DNA of 64,000 bases from Kibdelosporangium philippinense (GTDB lineage: Bacteria > Actinomycetota > Actinomycetes > Mycobacteriales > Pseudonocardiaceae), in NCBI RefSeq assembly GCF_021390435.2, contig NZ_JAJVCN010000003.1, positions 682,001 through 746,000 of the forward strand. The letters are read 5' to 3'. This document shows, piece after piece, positions 41,249-53,676 of the stretch (the stretch's first letter is position 1; each line of letters begins with the position of its first letter). The position numbers were made by a program, and so were the translations under genes. The notes under the pieces are model-generated. The model saw nothing but the letters and a program-made list of their open reading frames with translations, made no database searches and had not been told where the DNA came from.

Positions 41249-44200
41249 TTACAGTACGACCAGGCTGCCTCTGGACAGCTTCGTCACGTCGGTCGAAGCT
41301 CCGCTCCACGCGGTGGAGAACAGCAGCTTCGAGCCGTCGGTCAGGGTGATTGCCAGGCCCTCCTTGACTTTGCCTGTCATTCGGAGGGTCAAGCCGCTGG
41401 CTACCGTCTTCGGGCGCCAGGGGTCGGTCACGTCGACGAGGTCGGCGCGGCCACGCAGGTCAACAGCACCTGCGTGGGTCGAGCCGAAGGAGTCGACCTT
41501 GTGGCTGCGGATCTGGTACTTCTTGCCGCTTGAGCTGAACGTGATCAGGGTCGCCCCGGAGGACTGGCCTTTCACGTGCGCCAACGCCAGCGTGAAGTCC
41601 GCTTTGGACCCATTGTCGGCGCCGTAGGCCTTGCTCAGGGGTACCGAGCCGTCGCCGATTACGAGGCGGTTCTGCGAGTTGGTGACTTCAACCCGCCCAG
41701 ATGCTTTTCCCGTGTAGTTACCACCGACCGAAGCCGTCACCTCGTGCACTCCGGCAGGCAGCGTCGCCGTGCAGTTTCCAGAGGCGTCAGAGGCGCCAGT
41801 TCCGAGCAGGGCCAGTGGCGCCGTGCACAGTGTCTGGTCTCCTGCGGTGAACGTCAATGTTCCACTCAGGACATCACCTGGAGTCGAGTCACTGTTGTCT
41901 TGAACGGTCGCACGCAACTGCACGGTTCCGCCGTCCACCAAGGAGTCTCCGGTGTACGTGACAGCAGCATCCTCGGGCACCACTTTCACAACAAAAGCAG
42001 ACTTCCCAACGACACCAGTCGGATCCGTTACCGAGACCGAGACCTGGTAATCGCCGGGCGCGGCCGTGGCCGTCCCAGTGACGCCCCAAGCACCCGGGCC
42101 CGTCTGGGCAAAAGACAAACCGGCAGGCAGGCCCACCGCCGTTGCCGTCAGGCCCTCGCCCGGGCTGTCCGCATCAGTAGCGGTCACCGGGAACGAGGCC
42201 GCATCGCTGTACTGCACCGAAGCGTCAGATGGTGCTGCGACCTTCGGTGCGCCCAGGATGGTGAAGTCGGCGTTGTTCAGGTCGAAGAAGACGTTTCCAA
42301 CCGCTTCGATCTTGATTCGGGCCTTCTCTGTTGCCACGTCTGGCAGCGTCACGGACTCGCTGCCGTCGTTCGCCGTGCGCTCCGCCAACACGTGCGGGAA
42401 TGTCACGCCGCCGTCAGTCGACAGCGAGATCTTCACGTCGGTCGCGTTGATCGGCGCCGCGTTCGTGCCTGCGACGTCCCACGTGATGTCCTGTGCCGAG
42501 TTGGCAGGGTAGGAAACGTTCGAACCCTGCGAGGTCACCAGGAATGGGCCGGTGTTCGGCGCCAGCACCAAAGCGGTGTCAGCACTGCCGACGCCACCGC
42601 CACCCGCGCGGTAGTCACGGGCGGACAAACGGAAGTGCAGCGTGCGGTCGTTGGCGAAACCGACCCAGTCATTCGTCGGCAGGAACTCCGAGAAGCAGTC
42701 GACGATGCCAGCCGGAACCACCGCAGGCGGGGCCGGTGCTGCTGGGCAGGCGCCCGTTGCGGCGTTGGTGTTGTTCAACGACACCTGCTGCATGTCTGGG
42801 AAGACGCGCATTGGGTTGTCGTTCACCGCGTTCTCGCCTGGCGAGTAGTACTTCAGTGTGTCCTCTGCGGACACGATCGCTGCCGTACCGAACTGGCGGA
42901 ACAGAGGGCCGTTGGTCTTGGTGTTGTTCGTCAGTGCCGTACCGGCTGCGGCGCCACGGTCGTTCTGCTCCCACATGTAGGTGAGCTTGTCGCCGTCGGC
43001 GTCCGTCGCGCTGCCGGTCAAGGAGAACGGCGTGCGCAGCGGGATCGTGTACTGCGGCGCAGTTGTCACGACCGGAGCGTGGTTGGTGGTGTCCTCGACC
43101 TTGAAGCCGGTGTTCTCCTGTGGGCCACCGTCCACAGTCTCACCGACGACGGCACTGGTTCCGGTTCCGGCGAAGCCGAGCGCGGGGACGTCAACCGCGG
43201 CAACCGATCCACTTTGGAACGTGACCTGGAAGCCGGTGTCGTTGAACGTGCCTGCGCCGAAACCGGTCACCGAAACCGTTGCGCCCGCTGGCCATCCGGT
43301 GATGCCTTCGATCGCTGCCTTGATCCCGGCGGCCGTGTAGTTGGTGCCACGCACGATCGGCGCGGACGTCTGGCCGTTGAAGGACAAGGTGAACGAGTCG
43401 GTGCCGTCGAACTCACGCAGGCCGATGTTCTGCACCTCGTTGATCGCCGGACGCGGCGTCGAGGTGAACGTGGTGATCTCGGTGTAGCTGCGCTGCGACC
43501 AGTACGGGTCGGAGTGCGGCTGCAGGTTGTCCTGCTCGCAGATTCCCGCGTACGCCATGATCGACGAGCCACTGCCCGGCTCGTAGGAGTTCGCCGGGCT
43601 GCGGTTGGCGCCGGAACAGTTGACCCGAGTGCCGTTGAACGTGTGGTTGCCAGCGAACTGGTGGCCGAGCTCGTGTGCCACGTAGTCCACCGCGAAGAAG
43701 TCACCGACTGGCGTCGGCAAACCGGTGCAGCCACGCGCCTTTCCGGGGCCACCGACGACGCCGAGCCCCGCGACACCGCCACCGTTGACGCCGAGTCCAA
43801 TGTGGCCCACGTCGTAGTTGCCCGCGCCGACCAGCTGGCCGAGCACGATCTGGTTGCGGTTCAACAGGGTCCCGGTGCAACCAGCAAGCTGGGACGGCGT
43901 GAAGCACGGCGCCGCGCCACACGGGCCGTTCGCGCCGGTCGCCTCCGCGGCGGTGTTCAGGTTGGTCTTGTCGGTGTCGTTGACCAGGACCAGCCGGATC
44001 GCGGTCTCGTCCTCGTAGATCTGGGCGACCCGGTTGACCAGCGTCACCTTCGCCGCGGTCACGTTGTCGATGCCGAAGTAGTTGGCGTACGAGGGATCCG
44101 TGACGAGCGCGAGGCGGTAGGTCCGGAGCTTGACGATCGGCCCTGCTTCGGCGACCGCGTCCTGGACGAGCTCTTCGATTTCCTCGTTCTCCACCAACGG

Positions 44201-44746
44201 ACCGGCGTCGTTACGCAGGTTGTGGCCGTAGTAGGAGGCGTAGAGGCTCTGGTCTTTGTGGGAGTAGGGATCCACGTACCACTGGCCGCGCTTGGAACGC
44301 ACTGAGGCGTGGAACCCCAATGGCGTCAAGTCGGCCCGCACGGTCGCGGTCGGGTCGTCGATGCCCTTGCCGGAGTACGTCTTGATCTCTGGGTGGGCCG
44401 CGGCCAGCTTCTCTTCCATGACCGGCGCGTCGACCAGCGCGAACCGTTCGAAGGTACCTTCCGGCGTCGGCAGCAGGACTTCCTTGCCCGCTAACGCCGC
44501 GCGGGGCGCGAGCGAAAGGTCGGACTGCATCGCGTCACGGTCCAAAGTGAACCCGGCGAACTTGTCCGTCCGGACATCGGCCTGAATGGCCGATCGTGCG
44601 GCGATCGGGTTTCCTTCGACCTTGGTCCAAGGGTTCTCCGCCTCAGCCGGTGCGACCGTACCGATCACCGGCAGCAGCGCGAGCGACAAACCCGCGATCG
44701 CGAGCGCGGCCACACTGCGGCCACGAGTAGGTAACGAGGATCTCAC
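41249..44746 (-). CDS. Secreted reprolysin-like zinc metalloprotease with Ig-like C-terminal domains (paralogue A)
   Basis: 1165 residues from a GTG at 44746 with AAGGAG upstream. Signal peptide (about 1-36, VAALAIAGLSLALLPVIGTV, then APAEA). A propeptide-like region precedes the metzincin-type catalytic domain with YVAHELGHQFAGNHTFNG (HExxHxxGxxH, about residues 360-377) and the Met-turn-like GSSIMAYAGICEQDN. Next come an Ig/cadherin-like stretch (PLRTPFSLTGSATDADGDKL) and several beta-sandwich repeats (HYR/Ig-like, ending near LVVL). The C-terminal domain is shared with its tandem paralogue at 44828. It probably degrades extracellular protein. A palindromic repeat lies between the two genes. 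Confidence 0.88.
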   Translation of the reverse strand: MRSSLPTRGRSVAALAIAGLSLALLPVIGTVAPAEAENPWTKVEGNPIAARSAIQADVRTDKFAGFTLDRDAMQSDLSLAPRAALAGKEVLLPTPEGTFERFALVDAPVMEEKLAAAHPEIKTYSGKGIDDPTATVRADLTPLGFHASVRSKRGQWYVDPYSHKDQSLYASYYGHNLRNDAGPLVENEEIEELVQDAVAEAGPIVKLRTYRLALVTDPSYANYFGIDNVTAAKVTLVNRVAQIYEDETAIRLVLVNDTDKTNLNTAAEATGANGPCGAAPCFTPSQLAGCTGTLLNRNQIVLGQLVGAGNYDVGHIGLGVNGGGVAGLGVVGGPGKARGCTGLPTPVGDFFAVDYVAHELGHQFAGNHTFNGTRVNCSGANRSPANSYEPGSGSSIMAYAGICEQDNLQPHSDPYWSQRSYTEITTFTSTPRPAINEVQNIGLREFDGTDSFTLSFNGQTSAPIVRGTNYTAAGIKAAIEGITGWPAGATVSVTGFGAGTFNDTGFQVTFQSGSVAAVDVPALGFAGTGTSAVVGETVDGGPQENTGFKVEDTTNHAPVVTTAPQYTIPLRTPFSLTGSATDADGDKLTYMWEQNDRGAAAGTALTNNTKTNGPLFRQFGTAAIVSAEDTLKYYSPGENAVNDNPMRVFPDMQQVSLNNTNAATGACPAAPAPPAVVPAGIVDCFSEFLPTNDWVGFANDRTLHFRLSARDYRAGGGGVGSADTALVLAPNTGPFLVTSQGSNVSYPANSAQDITWDVAGTNAAPINATDVKISLSTDGGVTFPHVLAERTANDGSESVTLPDVATEKARIKIEAVGNVFFDLNNADFTILGAPKVAAPSDASVQYSDAASFPVTATDADSPGEGLTATAVGLPAGLSFAQTGPGAWGVTGTATAAPGDYQVSVSVTDPTGVVGKSAFVVKVVPEDAAVTYTGDSLVDGGTVQLRATVQDNSDSTPGDVLSGTLTFTAGDQTLCTAPLALLGTGASDASGNCTATLPAGVHEVTASVGGNYTGKASGRVEVTNSQNRLVIGDGSVPLSKAYGADNGSKADFTLALAHVKGQSSGATLITFSSSGKKYQIRSHKVDSFGSTHAGAVDLRGRADLVDVTDPWRPKTVASGLTLRMTGKVKEGLAITLTDGSKLLFSTAWSGASTDVTKLSRGSLVVL

Positions 44747-44763
44747 AGTACTCCTTAAAAACC

Positions 44764-44806
44764 TCGTGAGTGGTTATCGGTGTTAGAACACGGATAACCA
44801 CTCACG
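44764..44806 (+). repeat. 43-bp intergenic palindromic repeat, copy 5
   Basis: TCGTGAGTGGTTATCGG, then TGTTAGAACACGGATAACC and ACTCACGA. It is intact and lies between the two tandem metalloprotease genes, 22 bp from the stop of the upstream one. Confidence 0.9.
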
Positions 44807-44827
44807 AGGGATATTGAGCGTTTACTC

Positions 44828-47800
44828 CTACACGATCAGGAATCCGCCGGTGGTCAGCGGGGTTTCCCGTGTCTTGGCGCCCGTCCAGTCGGACGAGAGC
44901 AGCAATGTGTCGCCTTGCAGCAGGGTTACCGAAACATCGCGCCCGGTCTGCGTCACTCGCATCGTGACGTCCGCGGCGACGAACATCGCCTGGCCGGTGG
45001 TCACGTCGCTGAGCAGAACCTTGGACCGCACGTCGAGCGAACCGGACGTCTTCGCCCCGAAGGACTCGACTCCGTTGCCGAACGCCACGTAATCCCGGCC
45101 ACCTGACCGGAACTTGAGCGTGCTCAGGCCCTTCGTTTTGGCGTCGTTGTGCATCAACAAAGCCGTGACGTTGACCGGAGTTCCTTTGTCGGCTTTGTAC
45201 TTACCGGCCGAATTGGCGGCGGTGACCACTCCGGCGGCGAGCACGGTCCGCTTCTGCGAAGCCTGTGTCTCCACCGAAGCATTACCAGTCGCCGCGTAGT
45301 TTCCGCCCGCCGAAACGGTTACGGATGTCACGCCCGCAGGCAGCTTGCTGATGCAGCCACCGGAACCATCGGACGCGCCAGTCCCGAGTAGACCGACGGG
45401 CGCGGTGCACAAAGCCTTGCCACCAGCGGAGAACGTCACGTTCGCGGTCTTGAGGTCACCAGGGGTGGCGTCGGTGTTGTCCCGGACAGTTGCCCGGAAC
45501 AGCACAGAATCGCCGTACACCAACGAATCCCCGGTGTACGTGACTTCGACGTCCTCCGGCTTCACCTTGACCGGCACGGTCGTCGTGCTGGTCGCGCCCG
45601 CGTCATCAGTGACCGTGAACGCGACCGGGTAGTCACCAGATTTCGCTTTGGTGGTACCGGAAATCGTCCACGTCCGCTTGTTGTCCGCAGCCGTTCCCTC
45701 GGCCACCGAGAGGCCCTCGGGCAGGCCGGAGACCGACGACGTCAGTCCGGCGCCCTTGCTGTCCGGGTCCTCAGCGGTGATCGTGACTGACGCGAGAGCG
45801 TCGCTGTACTGGACTGCAATGTTCTGCGGGCTGCTCACTCGCGGCGAGGCGTTGATCGTGAAGTCGGCGTCGCTGACGTCGAAGAAGACGTTCCCGACAG
45901 CCTCGATCTTGATCCGCGCCTTGGTCGTCGGCTCGTCGGTCAGCCGCACCTGCTCGCTGCCGTCGTTCGGCGTGCTGCGCGCGATGACGTGCGGGAACGT
46001 CTTGCCGCCGTCGGTCGACAGCGAGATCTTCACGTTCTTGGCGTTGACCGGCGCGGCATTCGTGCCCGCCACGTCCCACGTGATCGTCTGCTTCGAACCA
46101 CCGGCCAGCGCACCGGCGGCGCCTTGCGACGTCACCAGGAACGGACCTGCGGCAGGCGCGACGTTCACCTTGGTGTCGTCGAACCCGATGCCGCCGCCGC
46201 CCTGTTTGGCATCGCGTGCTGTCAGGCGGAAATTCATGGTCCGGTCGTTGTTGATACCGACCCAGTCCGCCGTCGGCAGGAACTCCGAGTAGCAGTCGAC
46301 CAACGCCTGCGGCAGCGGGGTGGTCGGCGGCGTTGGCGGAGGCGCGCACGTCCCAGTCTTGGCGTTGGTGTTGTTCGCCAGGATCTGTGCCATGTCCGGG
46401 AAGACGCGCGTGGGGTTGCGGTTCACGGCGTTCTCGCCCGGCGAGTAGTACTTCAGGCTGTCCTCTTGGCTGACGATCGCCGACGTGCCGAACTGCCGGA
46501 ACAGCGGGCCGTCCTTCTTGACGTTGTCCGCCAGTGCGGTGCCATGGGTCGAGCCGCGGTCGTTCTGCTCCCACATGTAGGTCACGACGTCGCCGCGATC
46601 CGGGTCCTTCGCGCTTCCGGTCAGCGAGAACGGGGTGCGCGCCGGGATCGTGTAGGCCTCAGGGGCTTTCACGACAGGCGGGTGGTTGCGGGTGTCGCGG
46701 ATCTTCCAGCCCTTGTTGTCCTGCGGGCCACCCTTGACGTGCTCACCGGCGAACCCGTTGGCGCCGTTCACCTTCAAGGCGTCGACGTTCTTGCCCTCGA
46801 ACGCGCCGCCGAACGTGACCTGGAAACCAGTCTCGTCAAACGGAATCGGCCGGTAGGTCGGCTCATTGCCCAGCCCTGCGACCGTCACGGTGGCGCCAGT
46901 GATGCTCTCGATCGCCGCCTTGACACCCTCCGGCGTGTAGTTCACGCCGTGCACGACCGGTACCGTCGTCTTGTCCTGATAGGACAAAGTGAACGAACCG
47001 CCCGCGCCGAACCCGCGCAACGAGACTTCCTGGACTTCGTTGGCGTTGGGCAGATCCGCCGTGGTGTACGACGTGATCTCGGTGTAGCTCTGGTGCGACC
47101 AATACGGATCGCTGTGCGGCTGCAGGTTGTCCTGACGGCAGATACCGGCGTACGCCATGATCGACGAACCGCTGCCCGGCTCCACCGACGTGGTCGCTTC
47201 GCGGTTACCGCCCGAGCAGTTGTGCTGCGTGCCGTTGAACGTGTGGTTGCCCGCGAACTGGTGGCCGAGTTCGTGCGCCACATAGTCCACGGCGAAGTAG
47301 TCACCGACAGGCGTCGGCACACCCGTGCACCCCACGGCCTTGTACGGACCACCGACACCACCGAGCCACGCGATGCCACCGCCTGCGAGACCGAAGCCGA
47401 TGTGCCCGACGTCGTACTTGTCGGCGCCCACGAGCTGGCTCAACGCGGGACCGATCGCGAACAGCGTCGGGATGTCGCAGCCCTGCAGCTCTTCCGGCTT
47501 GAAGCAGGGGGCCGCGCCACACGGACCGTTGGGCCCGGAGGCCTCGGCGGGCGTGTTCAGGTTCGTCTTGTCGGTGTCGTTGATGAGCACCAGGCGGATC
47601 GCGGTCTCATCTTCGTAGATGTGCGTGATCCGGTTGACCAGCGTCACCTTCGCCGCAGTCACGTTCTGCGCGCCGAAGTAGGTGGCGTACGACGGATCCG
47701 TGATCATCGCGAGCCGGTAGGTCCGCAGCTTCACCGTGCCCTTGCCGCCGAGTTCTTTTATCTCAGCGGCCTTTCCCAGCAGCGCGTTGTCCTGCAACGG

Positions 47801-48358
47801 TCCTGCCGGGTTCTGCAAGTCGTGGCCGTAGTAACTGGCGTACAGGCTTTCGTCGCTCGAATAGTCGCCCTTGTAATAGGGATCGACGAACCACGAACCG
47901 TTCTCAGAACGGACAGAAGCGTGAAAACCCAGCGGTGTCAGATCGGCCCGGACAGACGCGGTCGGGTCGTCGATGCCCTTGCCGGAGTACGTCTTGATCT
48001 CCGGATGCGCCGCCGCGAGGCCCTCTTCCATCACCGGGGTGTCGGTCAGCGAGAACCGCTGGAAACTGCCCCCGGGTGTCGGCAGCAGCACCTCGTGCGC
48101 CGCCCCTGTTGCCAGCGAAGCCTTCCCCAGCTCGCCCCGCATGAGTGACCGGTCGAGGGTGAATCCCGCGAACCGGGTGGTCCTGATGTCGGTCTGCTTG
48201 GCCGCCAGCGCCGCCCCTGGACTGGCCTTGGTCCACGGGTTGGCGGGTGCGGCGGGTGCTGTGGTACTCAGCACCGGCATGAATGCGACCACAAGCCCTG
48301 CGATCGCGACAGCGGTCAGACTTCTTGTGGGTCTGGACCGTATCCGGGAACGTTCCAA
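44828..48358 (-). CDS. Secreted reprolysin-like zinc metalloprotease with Ig-like C-terminal domains (paralogue B)
   Basis: 1176 residues from a TTG at 48358 with AGGAGGGG upstream. Layout matches its neighbour: signal peptide (VAIAGLVVAFMPVLSTTAPA), prodomain-like region, catalytic YVAHELGHQFAGNHTFNG and GSSIMAYAGICRQDN, then Ig/cadherin-like repeats (TIPARTPFSLTGSAKDPDRG) and a C-terminal beta-rich domain. The zinc-binding motif is identical to paralogue A. The pair arose by tandem duplication and has since diverged mostly in the C-terminal repeats. Function inferred as an extracellular protease. Confidence 0.88.
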   Translation of the reverse strand: MERSRIRSRPTRSLTAVAIAGLVVAFMPVLSTTAPAAPANPWTKASPGAALAAKQTDIRTTRFAGFTLDRSLMRGELGKASLATGAAHEVLLPTPGGSFQRFSLTDTPVMEEGLAAAHPEIKTYSGKGIDDPTASVRADLTPLGFHASVRSENGSWFVDPYYKGDYSSDESLYASYYGHDLQNPAGPLQDNALLGKAAEIKELGGKGTVKLRTYRLAMITDPSYATYFGAQNVTAAKVTLVNRITHIYEDETAIRLVLINDTDKTNLNTPAEASGPNGPCGAAPCFKPEELQGCDIPTLFAIGPALSQLVGADKYDVGHIGFGLAGGGIAWLGGVGGPYKAVGCTGVPTPVGDYFAVDYVAHELGHQFAGNHTFNGTQHNCSGGNREATTSVEPGSGSSIMAYAGICRQDNLQPHSDPYWSHQSYTEITSYTTADLPNANEVQEVSLRGFGAGGSFTLSYQDKTTVPVVHGVNYTPEGVKAAIESITGATVTVAGLGNEPTYRPIPFDETGFQVTFGGAFEGKNVDALKVNGANGFAGEHVKGGPQDNKGWKIRDTRNHPPVVKAPEAYTIPARTPFSLTGSAKDPDRGDVVTYMWEQNDRGSTHGTALADNVKKDGPLFRQFGTSAIVSQEDSLKYYSPGENAVNRNPTRVFPDMAQILANNTNAKTGTCAPPPTPPTTPLPQALVDCYSEFLPTADWVGINNDRTMNFRLTARDAKQGGGGIGFDDTKVNVAPAAGPFLVTSQGAAGALAGGSKQTITWDVAGTNAAPVNAKNVKISLSTDGGKTFPHVIARSTPNDGSEQVRLTDEPTTKARIKIEAVGNVFFDVSDADFTINASPRVSSPQNIAVQYSDALASVTITAEDPDSKGAGLTSSVSGLPEGLSVAEGTAADNKRTWTISGTTKAKSGDYPVAFTVTDDAGATSTTTVPVKVKPEDVEVTYTGDSLVYGDSVLFRATVRDNTDATPGDLKTANVTFSAGGKALCTAPVGLLGTGASDGSGGCISKLPAGVTSVTVSAGGNYAATGNASVETQASQKRTVLAAGVVTAANSAGKYKADKGTPVNVTALLMHNDAKTKGLSTLKFRSGGRDYVAFGNGVESFGAKTSGSLDVRSKVLLSDVTTGQAMFVAADVTMRVTQTGRDVSVTLLQGDTLLLSSDWTGAKTRETPLTTGGFLIV

Positions 48359-48522
48359 TTCACCCCTCCTGACAGAACGCGTTCACAGGCATTCTTGTCG
48401 CGGGGTGGTCGAGCCATAACAGCCAAAAGTAGTAAGCCGAATGCGCATTGCGCACGTCATCAGCAGGTCAACGGACGTGGATCGGCGAACAACTGTGGGG
48501 GTGGGTTGGGGTTGATCGCGGG

Positions 48523-48625
48523 TTCCAGTGTGCTTGCTGGGGCTACGTTGCTTTCCAGTGTGCTTGCTGGGGCTACCTTGCTTTCCAGCGTGCTGCTGTG
48601 ACTACGTTGCTTTTCAGCGTGGCTC
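48523..48625. repeat. 30-bp tandem repeat, about 3.5 copies
   Basis: Units at 48523-48552 and 48553-48582 differ by one base (TTCCAGTGTGCTTGC, then TGGGGCTAC(G/C)TTGCT). A third, diverged 29-bp unit is at 48583-48611 and a partial fourth starts at 48612. There are no spacers, so this is not CRISPR. Confidence 0.85.
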
Positions 48626-48627
48626 TG

Positions 48628-48668
48628 TCGTGAGTGGTTTGTCCCGGTAAACGAACAACCACTCACGA
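48628..48668. repeat. Palindromic repeat, diverged copy 6
   Basis: TCGTGAGTGGTTTGT and ACAACCACTCACGA arms flank an unrelated loop (CCCGGTAAACGA). The stem of the 44-bp family is kept but the GTTAGAACACG core is lost. Confidence 0.75.
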
Positions 48669-48698
48669 CACTCTCTCCAGCTGGGCTGGGTCACTCTG

Positions 48699-48776
48699 TC
48701 GTGAGTGGTTGTTCGGGTGTTCTGTTATACCTCGGAGTGGGACAAACCACTCACGTGATCGGGCTACCACTCACGT
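48699..48776. repeat. Palindromic repeat, diverged copy 7, plus half-site
   Basis: TCGTGAGTGGTTGTTC (48699) and ACAAACCACTCACGT (to 48756) form a longer, looser hairpin. A further half-site ACCACTCACGTG is at 48766-48777, 9 bp from the atpD stop, so it may terminate atpD transcription. Confidence 0.7.
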
Positions 48777-48785
48777 GGTCGGTCC

Positions 48786-50216
<1,431 letters not shown>

Positions 50217-51155
50217 TTAGTCATCACTTCCTGCGGCGGCGGCGAGCGCGTTGGCGCCACCGACGATCTCGCTGATCTCCTGGGTGATCTGGGCCTGGCG
50301 CGCCTGGTTCGCCTCACGCGAGAGAGTGAGAACGAGGTCCTTCGCGTTGTCCGTCGCGGACTTCATCGCGGTACGACGAGCCGCGGACTCCGACGCGGCC
50401 GAGTCGAGCAGTGCGGAGAAAATCCTGGTGTTGATGTACTTCGGCAGCAGCGCGGCCAGAAGCTGGTCCGCACCGGGCTCGAACTCGTAGCTCGGCGGGA
50501 TGGCGTCCGGCTTCTCCTCGGAGAACTCGACCTCGAGCGGAGCCATCCGCTTCACGGTCGGCACCTGGGAGAGCATCGAGCGGAACTCCGTGTAGACGAT
50601 GTGCAGCTCGTCCACACCGAGCACGCCGTCAGCGCCCGGGTTGTCACCCTCGTCGTCGGCCCCGGACATGAAGGCCTTGACCAGAAGTTCGCCCGCGGTC
50701 TGCGCGTTCTCGTACCGCGGCGTCTCGGAGAACCCGGTCCACGACTCGACGAACTCGCGGTTGCGGAACGTGTAGAACGAGACGGCCTTGCGGCCGATCA
50801 GGTACAGCACCGGCTGCTTGCCCTGTGAGCGGAGCAACGAGACGAGCTCCTCCGCGGCGCGCAGCACGTTGGCGTTGTAGCCGCCGCACAGGCCACGGTC
50901 ACTCGTCACGATGAGCACGCCGGCCCGCTTGGGCTCCTCGCGCTCGGTCAGCAACGGGTGATCCAAGTTGGACGCCGCCCCGGCCAGCGCGGAGAGCACG
51001 TTCGTGATCTCCTGCGCGTACGGCCGGGAGGCCTCCACTCGTGCCTGCGCCCGGCTGATCCGCGTGGTCGCGATGACCTCCTGGGCCTTGAAGATCTTGG
51101 CAAGGCCCTGGGTTGAGCGGATCCGTTGGCGTAGTTCGCGAAGCTGTGCGGCCAT
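50217..51155 (-). CDS. atpG: F0F1 ATP synthase subunit gamma
   Basis: 312 residues. Central rotating stalk. Starts with [20 protein letters not shown], contains [20 protein letters not shown], and ends in the conserved [23 protein letters not shown] helix. An acidic insert ([18 protein letters not shown]) in the middle resembles the gamma insertion of mycobacteria and relatives. Gap of 12 bp to atpA. Confidence 0.97.
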   Translation of the reverse strand: MAAQLRELRQRIRSTQGLAKIFKAQEVIATTRISRAQARVEASRPYAQEITNVLSALAGAASNLDHPLLTEREEPKRAGVLIVTSDRGLCGGYNANVLRAAEELVSLLRSQGKQPVLYLIGRKAVSFYTFRNREFVESWTGFSETPRYENAQTAGELLVKAFMSGADDEGDNPGADGVLGVDELHIVYTEFRSMLSQVPTVKRMAPLEVEFSEEKPDAIPPSYEFEPGADQLLAALLPKYINTRIFSALLDSAASESAARRTAMKSATDNAKDLVLTLSREANQARQAQITQEISEIVGGANALAAAAGSDD

Positions 51156-51167
51156 GTGGCTACCCGA

Positions 51168-52808
<1,641 letters not shown>

Positions 52809-52849
52809 GTCTTCCCGCTCTCGCTTTCGTTACTTCAATGCTTGGGGGT

Positions 52850-53659
52850 TCAGCTCGCCAGCCGGCGACGTAGGTCGTCCAACCGACCCGCTGCGCTGCC
52901 GTCGATCACTTCGTCACCGACGCGGATGACCAGCCCACCGAGCAGGTCCTTGTCCACCTCGATGTGCAGCGCGATCGGCCGTGCGTAGATGCGCTGCAGT
53001 GTCGCCGCGAGCCGTTCCTGCTGCGCTTCGGTCAGCGGCGCCACCGAGGTGACGTGCGCGACCGAGCGCTCCCGGCGCTTGGCGGCAAGGTCGGCCAGCT
53101 CTTCAAGGCCTTCGACGGCCCGGCGGCCACGCGGATAGGCCACCAGCGCTTCGCTGAGCTTCTCCGTGGTCGCATCGACCTTGGCGGCTGCCAACGACCT
53201 GAGCAGTTCGAGCTTGCCGTCGACCGGCGCGGCCGGGTCGGACAGCAGGCGCTCCAGCTCACCGTTGGCCGCGACGATCCGGCCGAGCCGGAACAACTCG
53301 TCCTCGACCGTGTCGAGCTTGCCCGCGCGCTCGGCGCCGACCAGCAGCGCGGTGCGGGCGAGCGACTCGATTCCGTCGACCAGCTCGCGCGGGTTGGACC
53401 AGCGCGCGGTGACGACGGCGTCGAGCAGTTCGACCGTTGCCGCGGAGAGCTTGCTCGCGAACAACTGGCGGACCAGTCCGGTCCGCCGGCCTGCCTCGGC
53501 CGACGAGTCCGCCAGTGCCCTGCGCAGCCCGGACTCCCGGGTGAGCAGGCCGACAACGGCGAACAGCTCGTCGCCGACCGTGGCGAAATCGTCAACGTCG
53601 AGCAGCTTCAGCTCAGTGGCCGCGAGCGCTTCCCGGCTCGCGGCGTGCAACAAAGTCAT
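52850..53659 (-). CDS. atpH: F0F1 ATP synthase subunit delta
   Basis: 269 residues, longer than the usual 180 but unfused to a b-type helix, unlike the mycobacterial atpH. The N-terminal helical bundle and C-terminal domain (VTSVAPLTEAQQERLAATLQ, then DKDLLGGLVIRVGDEVIDGS) connect F1 to the peripheral stalk. Its start is 17 bp after the atpF stop. Confidence 0.95.
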   Translation of the reverse strand: MTLLHAASREALAATELKLLDVDDFATVGDELFAVVGLLTRESGLRRALADSSAEAGRRTGLVRQLFASKLSAATVELLDAVVTARWSNPRELVDGIESLARTALLVGAERAGKLDTVEDELFRLGRIVAANGELERLLSDPAAPVDGKLELLRSLAAAKVDATTEKLSEALVAYPRGRRAVEGLEELADLAAKRRERSVAHVTSVAPLTEAQQERLAATLQRIYARPIALHIEVDKDLLGGLVIRVGDEVIDGSAAGRLDDLRRRLAS

Positions 53660-53676
53660 CTTGGCTGTCCCCCCTG

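Larger units (their letters stand above)
48359..48785. other. Repeat-rich gap between atpD and the metalloprotease gene
   Basis: 427 bp with no gene. It holds 3.5 copies of a 30-bp tandem repeat (48523-48625), a diverged palindrome (48628-48668), a second one (48699-48756) and a half-site (48765-48776). It is the right edge of the block that separates atpD from atpC. Confidence 0.8.

Noticed and set aside
41576-44305. Long open frame (909 codons) on the + strand
   Set aside because: It is antisense to the metalloprotease gene, Arg/Val/Gly-rich without motifs, and a product of high-GC codon bias.
45989-48148. Long open frame (719 codons) on the + strand
   Set aside because: Antisense shadow of the second metalloprotease; no domain or RBS.
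48523-48625. Tandem repeat as CRISPR array
   Set aside because: Units are contiguous with no unique spacers and no cas genes nearby.
27903-48785. Integrative element with att sites and integrase
   Set aside because: No integrase, tRNA attachment site or clear direct repeat was seen at both edges; the mechanism of the split remains unknown.
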